Source: Candidatus Omnitrophota bacterium (lineage in GTDB: Bacteria > Omnitrophota > Gorgyraeia > Tantalellales > Tantalellaceae). Taken from it: a DNA stretch of 6,999 nt. Under the pieces are notes generated by a model. The model was not told where the DNA came from. It ran no database searches and was given only the letters and a program-made list of their open reading frames with translations. The position numbers and the translations under genes were made by a program. Positions 1-3,916 of this stretch are shown here, piece by piece. The stretch covers positions 1 through 6,999 of the forward strand of contig JAUWWB010000053.1 in NCBI GenBank assembly GCA_030617085.1. The letters are read 5' to 3'. Positions within the stretch are counted from its first letter, which is position 1. Each line of letters starts with the position of its first letter.

Positions 1-14
1 CGAAACCACCCCCA

Positions 15-138
15 TGTCATTCTGAGCGAAGCCGAAGGCGAAGCGAAGAATCTCTTGATCGTCGGCCGGATTAGAATAACACGTATGAGATTCTTCGGCC
101 CCTATCCTCCTGGCGCGCGCATGGGCCTCAGAATGACA
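15..138. repeat. Imperfect long inverted repeat (TGTCATTCTGAG / CTCAGAATGACA hairpin)
   Basis: The outer 12 bases (15-26) are exactly complementary to 127-138. The inner 11 bases CGAAGAATCTC (44-54) are exactly complementary to 87-97. Between these blocks the left arm carries extra GCGAAG-like units, and the right arm carries an unrelated GC-rich stretch at 98-126, so the stem is broken in the middle. The loop is 55-86. No T-run follows the stem in the direction of aspS transcription, so this is not a canonical Rho-independent terminator, although it could still protect or process the aspS mRNA 3' end. The motif is a C-to-T variant of the hairpin at 3764-3855. Confidence 0.75.
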
Positions 139-158
139 GAAGTGTGGAACCTTCCCTA

Positions 159-186
159 AAACCTATAACCTATAACCTAAAACCTA
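159..186. repeat. Heptamer tandem array A (WAACCTA x4, minus strand TAGGTTW)
   Basis: Four exact, in-phase units start at 159, 166, 173 and 180. A degenerate unit, TTCCCTA, precedes them at 152. The variable first base reads A, T, T, A on the plus strand. The array overlaps the aspS 3' end: the stop codon is the TAG of the unit at 173-179, and the unit at 180-186 encodes part of the last three residues. The tandem period of 7 sets it apart from ordinary low-complexity DNA. Confidence 0.85.
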
Positions 187-1931
187 ATCCCCAACTCCCG
201 CAACTGCCCCTTATCGACTTCGGAAGGCGCGCCCGTGAGCGGGCAGGTGCCTTTCTGCGTTTTCGGGAAGGGTATGACCTCCCGGATCGACTGGTCCTTC
301 GTAAAAAGCATGATGATCCTGTCCATCCCGAACGCGATACCGCCATGCGGCGGAGGCCCGTACTTAAAAGCCTCGAGGAGAAAGCCGAATTTCCTCTCGC
401 ACTCCTCCCTGCCGAGCCCCAGAGCGCCAAAGACCTTCTGCTGAAGGTCCCTCCTGTGGATCCTTATGCTTCCCGAACCTATCTCGCTCCCGTTCAGCAC
501 AAGGTCATAGGAAAGGGATCTCACTTTCGAAAACTCCCCCTTCTCCAGGAAGTCCAGGTCCTCTTCCCTGAACCCGGTAAACGGGTGGTGTTCGGACACC
601 CACCTCTGTTCGTCCCTGTTGAACCTGAACAGCGGAAAATCAACCACCCAGAGAAAATTGAACGCGTCCTCGTCTATGAGGCCCTTTTTATGGCCGATTG
701 AAAGGCGCAGCGCCCCCAGCGCCTCACACGCGACTTCCCGGGAGTCGGCGACCATGAATATCATGTCGCCGGGCTTCGCGCCCGTCGTCTCGCGGAACAG
801 GCGAAGCGTATCCGGAGAGAAAAACTTCGCTATGGGCGAGAGGAGCCCGTCCTCCTCGACCTTGAAATACGCCAGCCCCTTCGCGCCGTATCCGCCGACG
901 AAAGATGTGAGCTCGTCTATCTCCTTGCGGCTGATATCACCGTATCCCGGAGCGGCCAGCGCCATCACCTTGCCGCCCGAGGAGCACACGTTCCGGAAAA
1001 CCTTGAATTCGCTTTCCTCGACCGCCCGCGTGAGGTCATGCAGGAACACTTCAAACCGCGTATCCGGCTTATCACTCCCGTACCGGCTTATGGCTTCGGC
1101 GTGATCCATCCTCCGGAACGGTATTTCTATCTCACGCCCCAGGGTCTCCGCGAAAAGCCCTTTGAACATGCGCTCGCAGACATCCAGGACGTCATCCTGT
1201 TCCACGAACGACATCTCCATGTCCAGCTGGGTGAATTCCGGCTGCCTGTCCGCCCGCAGGTCTTCGTCGCGAAAGCAGCGGACGATCTGGAAATACTTCT
1301 CTATTCCCGCCACCATCAGCAGCTGTTTGAATATCTGCGGCGACTGGGGCAGGGCGTAAAAATGTCCCTGCTGGATCCTGGACGGCACGATATAATCACG
1401 CGCCCCCTCAGGGGTGGACTTGGTAAGCATGGGCGTTTCAACGGAGATAAAACCTTCCCCGTCAAGAAAATTCGTGATATATTTGTAGGCCTTGTGTTTT
1501 ACGCGGAGTTTTTCCTGCATGGGGGCGCGCCGCAGGTCAAGATAGCGGTATTTAAGCCGGAGCTCTTCCGCCACCGCGATATCATCCTTGACCTCGAAAG
1601 GCGTCGTATCGGATTCCGAAAGCACCTCTATCCCCTTTACCTCGACCTCGATCTCGCCCGTGGTGATCTTCGGGTTAACCGTGCCTTCAGGCCTCATCGA
1701 GACTTTTCCCTTGACCCTGACACAATACTCGTTCCTGAGCCCGTGCGCCTTGTGGTGGGCATCCTTGCTCCTGTCGGGGTCGAAGACCAGCTGCGTTATG
1801 CCGTGCTTGTCCCTCAGGTCCATGAAGATTATCTCCCCATGGTCCCGCCGTGAAGCGATCCACCCTGAAAGGCAGACTTCCTCAGAAAACGCCTTAGCGT
1901 CAAGCTCCCCGCAGTTGTGAGTGCGTATCAT
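177..1931 (-). CDS. aspS: Aspartyl-tRNA synthetase, bacterial type, probably non-discriminating
   Basis: Class II aminoacyl-tRNA synthetase of the cytoplasm that activates aspartate with ATP and charges tRNA-Asp. The 584 residues match the usual bacterial length. An N-terminal OB-fold anticodon-binding domain (about 15-105) is followed by the catalytic core. The core contains the QSPQ motif (196-199), motif 2 (FRDEDLRADRQPEFTQ, from 220), the bacterial GAD insertion (about 300-410), GSEIGSGSIRIH (481-492) and motif 3 with GIAFGMDR (531-538). The ATG at 1931 is preceded by AAAGGAA, 4 bases away, and the protein opens in the family's usual way (MIRTHNCGEL). It lies 16 bases downstream of hisS, so the two are almost certainly cotranscribed. 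His31 in the RRDHG loop and a Gly at 83 are the pattern reported for enzymes that also charge tRNA-Asn. The last residues (IRF) and the stop codon are encoded within a heptamer repeat array. Identification is secure; tRNA-Asn charging is inference. Confidence 0.97.
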   Translation of the reverse strand: MIRTHNCGELDAKAFSEEVCLSGWIASRRDHGEIIFMDLRDKHGITQLVFDPDRSKDAHHKAHGLRNEYCVRVKGKVSMRPEGTVNPKITTGEIEVEVKGIEVLSESDTTPFEVKDDIAVAEELRLKYRYLDLRRAPMQEKLRVKHKAYKYITNFLDGEGFISVETPMLTKSTPEGARDYIVPSRIQQGHFYALPQSPQIFKQLLMVAGIEKYFQIVRCFRDEDLRADRQPEFTQLDMEMSFVEQDDVLDVCERMFKGLFAETLGREIEIPFRRMDHAEAISRYGSDKPDTRFEVFLHDLTRAVEESEFKVFRNVCSSGGKVMALAAPGYGDISRKEIDELTSFVGGYGAKGLAYFKVEEDGLLSPIAKFFSPDTLRLFRETTGAKPGDMIFMVADSREVACEALGALRLSIGHKKGLIDEDAFNFLWVVDFPLFRFNRDEQRWVSEHHPFTGFREEDLDFLEKGEFSKVRSLSYDLVLNGSEIGSGSIRIHRRDLQQKVFGALGLGREECERKFGFLLEAFKYGPPPHGGIAFGMDRIIMLFTKDQSIREVIPFPKTQKGTCPLTGAPSEVDKGQLRELGIRF

Positions 1932-1947
1932 GGTTTCCTTTCTTTAT

Positions 1948-3222
1948 TCAGACATCAGACTTCAGGACACCCTTCAGCCTTTGCGCCACATCTTCGAATG
2001 ACAGCGCCTTCTGTTCACCGGTTTCCATGTCTTTAAGGAGAAGTTTCTCGCTCTTTATCTCTTCTTCACCCACCATGATGACGAACTTTCGGCGGTCCCT
2101 GTGCGCTTTGCGCATCTGGCCCTTGAACGAGCGACCGGAATGGTCCATCTCGCACGGCACGCCCTTTATCCGCAGTCCGCTCGTGATCCGGAACGCGTCC
2201 GGCCGGAACTCGTCCCCCACGGGGATCACGAGAGCCCCGGCAAGGCCCGGGGGAATGTCTTTCACGTCTATGGCCAGGAGTAGCCTTTCGATCCCTATGC
2301 CGTACCCCGTCGCCCCCACATCCGGCCCGCCCATCTGCTTCACGAGCTCGTCATACCTGCCGCCGGCGGCTATCGCGTCCTGGGCGCCAAGCGAAGGATG
2401 GACCACCTCGAACACGGTCCCGGTATAATAATCAAGGCCTCTCACGAGATCCTTTCTCTGGCGAAAAGGCACGCCCATTTCGGATAGGATACTTTTTAGG
2501 GCAGCGTAATCCCCGGAACAGGCGCCGCACAAGTAATCCAGGATATCCGGAGCTTCACCGAGTGTGGCCCGGCATCCTTCGCGCTTGCAGTCCAGCACGC
2601 GCAGGATATTCGTCCCGGCCCTCCGCTTACAGTTGTCGCATAACGCGGGCATCTTCCCGGCAAGATAATCCGACAGCGCTTTCTTAAACGCGGCCCGGTC
2701 GCGGGCGCAGCCCAGGGAGTTAAGTAAAATAGTGAAGCCGTCGACCTTGAGCTGTTTCAAAAGCACGTCAAGATTGAATATGATCTCGGCGTCGATATAG
2801 GGCCCCGAAGCGCCTATAATTTCCGCCCCGATCTGGTAAAACTGCCTGAGGCGGCCTTTCTGCGGGCGCTCCCCCCTGAACATGGGGCCGGCATAGAACA
2901 GTTTGACCAGGCCCTCCTTGTGATGCAGGCCGTGTTCAATATAGGCCCGCACGATCGAGGCCGTGCCCTCGGGCCGGAGCGAGATGTTCGTCCCTCCCCT
3001 GTCGGTAAGGGAATACATCTCTTTCTGGACGATATCGGTCTCCTCCCCTATGCTCCGCGTAAATACATCCGTCTCTTCAAGAAAGGGGGTGCGGATCTCG
3101 CCGTAGCCGAATGTCCGGAACACATCCCGCGCGGTGTCCTCCACCCATCGCCTCACCGCCATCTCAGCCGGCAGGATATCGGGCATACCTCTAAGCGATC
3201 TGTATTTAAGTGCGCCACTCAC
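1948..3222 (-). CDS. hisS: Histidyl-tRNA synthetase
   Basis: Class II synthetase that charges tRNA-His. From the GTG at 3222 it has 424 residues, the usual length. It shows the N-terminal RGMPDILPAE, motif 2 (RPEGTASIVRAY at 83-94, then FRGERPQKGRLRQFYQ from 115), the histidine-binding motifs LVRGLDYY (259-266) and AAGGRYDELV (285-294), motif 3 GYGIGIERLL (306-315), and a C-terminal anticodon-binding domain (about 330-420). An insertion between the catalytic motifs holds three cysteine pairs (195/198, 212/217, 232/235), a possible metal site. The frame stays open to a GTG at 3276, which has AGAGGGG upstream. Those extra 18 residues are unlike the family and are encoded partly by a heptamer repeat, so I prefer 3222, where GAAGG lies 6 bases upstream. 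The gene follows the HU-like gene and precedes aspS, a common hisS-aspS pairing. Function is certain; the start is about 70/30. Confidence 0.96.
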   Translation of the reverse strand: MSGALKYRSLRGMPDILPAEMAVRRWVEDTARDVFRTFGYGEIRTPFLEETDVFTRSIGEETDIVQKEMYSLTDRGGTNISLRPEGTASIVRAYIEHGLHHKEGLVKLFYAGPMFRGERPQKGRLRQFYQIGAEIIGASGPYIDAEIIFNLDVLLKQLKVDGFTILLNSLGCARDRAAFKKALSDYLAGKMPALCDNCKRRAGTNILRVLDCKREGCRATLGEAPDILDYLCGACSGDYAALKSILSEMGVPFRQRKDLVRGLDYYTGTVFEVVHPSLGAQDAIAAGGRYDELVKQMGGPDVGATGYGIGIERLLLAIDVKDIPPGLAGALVIPVGDEFRPDAFRITSGLRIKGVPCEMDHSGRSFKGQMRKAHRDRRKFVIMVGEEEIKSEKLLLKDMETGEQKALSFEDVAQRLKGVLKSDV

Positions 3223-3253
3223 ACGTAACCTTCGTCTTGAAAAATTCTCCCCT

Positions 3254-3274
3254 CCACCATCCACTATCCACCGC
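3254..3274. repeat. Short heptamer repeat of a second type (CCACYAT) in the hisS leader
   Basis: Two in-phase units, CCACCAT (3254-3260) and CCACTAT (3261-3267), are followed by a half-matching CCACCGC (3268-3274). On the minus strand this is a run of TRGTGGA. It lies between the HU-like stop codon (3291) and the preferred hisS start (3222). Only two full units are present, so chance cannot be excluded. The 7-base period and the T/G-rich minus strand resemble the TAGGTTW arrays elsewhere in the window. Confidence 0.5.
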
Positions 3275-3290
3275 ACACATGCCGCCCCTC

Positions 3291-3578
3291 TTACCCGTGG
3301 CTCGCCGCTTCCACGTCCAGCTTCATCTTCATGCCCGGCTTGAAGGACACGACTTTTTTATCCGGGATCGGGACGCCCTCGCCCGTTCTCGGGTTTCGGC
3401 CCAATCTTCCCTTACGGGTCTTGACCTTAAATATCCCAAAATTCCTCAGTTCGACCTTTTCGTCACGACGGAGGCTTTCCGTTATTATGTCAAAAGTCCT
3501 CTGCACGACTTCCTTGACCTCGACCTGCTTCAAAGCGGTGTCATCGGAGATCTTCATTATAATATCCTTCTTAGTCAT
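3291..3578 (-). CDS. HU/IHF-family DNA-binding protein
   Basis: Small basic nucleoid-associated protein expected to bind and bend DNA as a dimer. At 95 residues it has the standard family length. The N-terminal helices (MTKKDIIMKI to about residue 38) form the dimer body, followed by the beta core RNFGIFKV (45-52) and the DNA-wrapping arm carrying the signature GRNPRTG (60-66). Pro63 is the residue that intercalates at kinks in family members. The sequence then runs to VSFKPG (77-82) and a short non-conserved tail. HU and IHF-like members cannot be told apart with confidence here; RNFGIFKVKTRKGR resembles IHF-like members somewhat more. A strong ribosome binding site precedes the ATG at 3578, and a promoter lies about 70-100 bases upstream. 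It is the first gene of a likely operon with hisS and aspS. Nothing is truncated. Confidence 0.95.
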   Translation of the reverse strand: MTKKDIIMKISDDTALKQVEVKEVVQRTFDIITESLRRDEKVELRNFGIFKVKTRKGRLGRNPRTGEGVPIPDKKVVSFKPGMKMKLDVEAASHG

Positions 3579-3583
3579 AGACG

Positions 3584-3595
3584 CTCCCTCCTTTT
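3584..3595 (-). promoter_or_regulatory. Strong ribosome binding site of the HU-like gene
   Basis: The minus strand reads AAAAGGAGGGAG, with GGAGG ending 8 bases before the ATG at 3578. It is the best Shine-Dalgarno in the window and fixes the start of the HU-like gene. It is consistent with high expression of a nucleoid protein. Confidence 0.85.
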
Positions 3596-3651
3596 ATATT
3601 CAGACGATGCGTTAAAACCCGCGGACCGTTGTTATTTGCTTCTAACTGCTT

Positions 3652-3680
3652 ATGCTATCATTGGTTAGAGGTTATGTCAA
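3652..3680 (-). promoter_or_regulatory. Sigma-70-type promoter for HU-like gene / hisS / aspS
   Basis: On the minus strand a perfect -35 box TTGACA (3675-3680) is followed by a 17-base spacer and the -10 box TAGCAT (3652-3657, 4 of 6 matches). The -10 box is preceded directly by TGA, an extended -10 TGn element. Transcription would start near 3645, leaving a leader of roughly 67 bases before the ATG at 3578. Two degenerate heptamers (3661-3674) lie inside the spacer, and an intact heptamer array begins 9 bases upstream of the -35 box. No operator or riboswitch was recognised in the leader. Confidence 0.6.
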
Positions 3681-3688
3681 TGGGTATT

Positions 3689-3730
3689 TAGGTTATAGGT
3701 TTTAGGTTATAGGTTATAGGTTTTAGGTTG
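3689..3730. repeat. Heptamer tandem array B (TAGGTTW x6)
   Basis: Six in-phase units start at 3689, 3696, 3703, 3710, 3717 and 3724. Their last bases are A, T, A, A, T and G, so five fit the TAGGTTW consensus and the sixth ends in G. Two degenerate units, TTGGTTA (3661) and GAGGTTA (3668), lie further left in the same 7-base phase, separated by two unrecognisable units. The array faces array C and lies just upstream of the promoter read toward the HU-like gene. Confidence 0.88.
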
Positions 3731-3744
3731 CGAAACGCTACGGG

Positions 3745-3756
3745 TGTCATCCTTAG
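3745..3756. repeat. Satellite half-arm TGTCATCCTTAG
   Basis: This 12-base segment differs by one base from the start of the main hairpin arm (TGTCATCCTGAG at 3765-3776), exactly 20 bases away. It has no complementary partner of its own. It lies 14 bases after a CGAAAC, the same spacing as CGAAAC (1-6) to TGTCAT (15) in copy 1. It may be the remnant of an older arm beside a later insertion or duplication. Confidence 0.5.
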
Positions 3757-3763
3757 CCTCCCT

Positions 3764-3855
3764 CTGTCATCCTGAGCGAAGCGAAGGATCTCATACGTAT
3801 CGCCCCGCTCTGCAAACGACGTGGCAGAGATCCTTCGCTTCGCTCAGGATGACAG
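3764..3855. repeat. Perfect long hairpin (29-base arms) of the CATCCTGAG repeat family
   Basis: The arm 3764-3792 begins CTGTCATCCTGAG, carries the internal duplication GCGAAGCGAAG and ends GGATCTC. It is exactly complementary to 3827-3855, with a 34-base loop at 3793-3826. The motif is a dispersed repeat I recognise from many bacterial and metagenomic genomes, where its translation gives spurious peptides such as HPERSEG. For dnaE transcripts it would form a very stable 3' structure, but no T-run follows it, so it does not match an intrinsic terminator. Confidence 0.9.
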
Positions 3856-3881
3856 GGGGGAATTCCGAACGCGCTAAATTC

Positions 3882-3916
3882 AAACCTAAAACCTATAACC
3901 TAAAACCTATAACCTA
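3882..3916. repeat. Heptamer tandem array C (WAACCTA x5, minus strand TAGGTTW)
   Basis: Five exact in-phase units start at 3882, 3889, 3896, 3903 and 3910. Read on the minus strand from dnaE, their variable last bases are A, T, A, T, T. The first unit met by a ribosome leaving dnaE begins with TAG, which is the dnaE stop codon (3914-3916). The array is the inverted partner of array B. Confidence 0.88.

Larger units (their letters stand above)
1..186. repeat. Composite repeat element copy 1 (partial): hairpin plus heptamer array, downstream of aspS
   Basis: This stretch between the window edge and the aspS stop holds no gene. In order it shows CGAAAC at 1-6, a TGTCATTCTGAG arm starting at 15, a spacer, a complementary arm ending in CTCAGAATGACA at 138, a short linker, and a tandem array of WAACCTA heptamers at 159-186. 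The same order occurs between dnaE and the HU-like gene (3689-3916), where arrays lie on both sides of the hairpin. The matching left array of this copy would lie just outside the window. No transposase or other ORF of its own is present, so it resembles a non-autonomous dispersed repeat (MITE- or REP-like). That class is inference from structure. Confidence 0.75.
3689..3916. repeat. Composite repeat element copy 2 (complete): opposed heptamer arrays flanking a hairpin
   Basis: A 228-base element fills most of the space between dnaE and the promoter of the HU-like gene. Its ends are inverted repeats: the first 35 bases (3689-3723) match the reverse complement of 3882-3916 at 34 positions, five heptamers on each side. 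Inside lies a hairpin with perfect 29-base arms (3764-3792 and 3827-3855). It encodes no protein of its own, and I see no target-site duplication at its borders. The structure suggests a MITE-like or REP-like dispersed element. Its right edge coincides with the dnaE stop codon. Confidence 0.8.

Noticed and set aside
1038..1853. Long plus-strand open frame (271 codons) opposite aspS
   Set aside because: It mirrors the GC-rich aspS coding strand, has no ribosome binding site of note and no recognisable motifs, whereas aspS is certain over the whole interval.
1932..1955. Similarity of the hisS-aspS junction to the HU-like gene leader (TCTGAATA followed by an A/G-rich stretch)
   Set aside because: The shared block is about eight bases next to two ribosome binding sites, which are expected to be alike; chance is sufficient.
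3223..3276. Longer hisS start at the GTG at 3276
   Set aside because: It would add 18 residues that HisRS proteins lack and that are partly encoded by a heptamer repeat. It has a fair AGAGGGG upstream, so it is not fully excluded.
3609..3622. Riboswitch, T-box or small hairpin in the HU-like gene leader (GCGGGTTTTAACGC)
   Set aside because: Only a short, bulged stem can form, and the leader of about 67 bases has no T-box or riboswitch core that I can recognise.
3689..3730. G-quadruplex or telomere-like function of the TAGGTT array
   Set aside because: Only GG pairs spaced by five bases are present, which would give a weak two-layer structure at best. The array is internal, not at a replicon end.
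3689..3916. CRISPR array
   Set aside because: The repeat unit is 7 bases with no unique spacers, and no cas genes are nearby.
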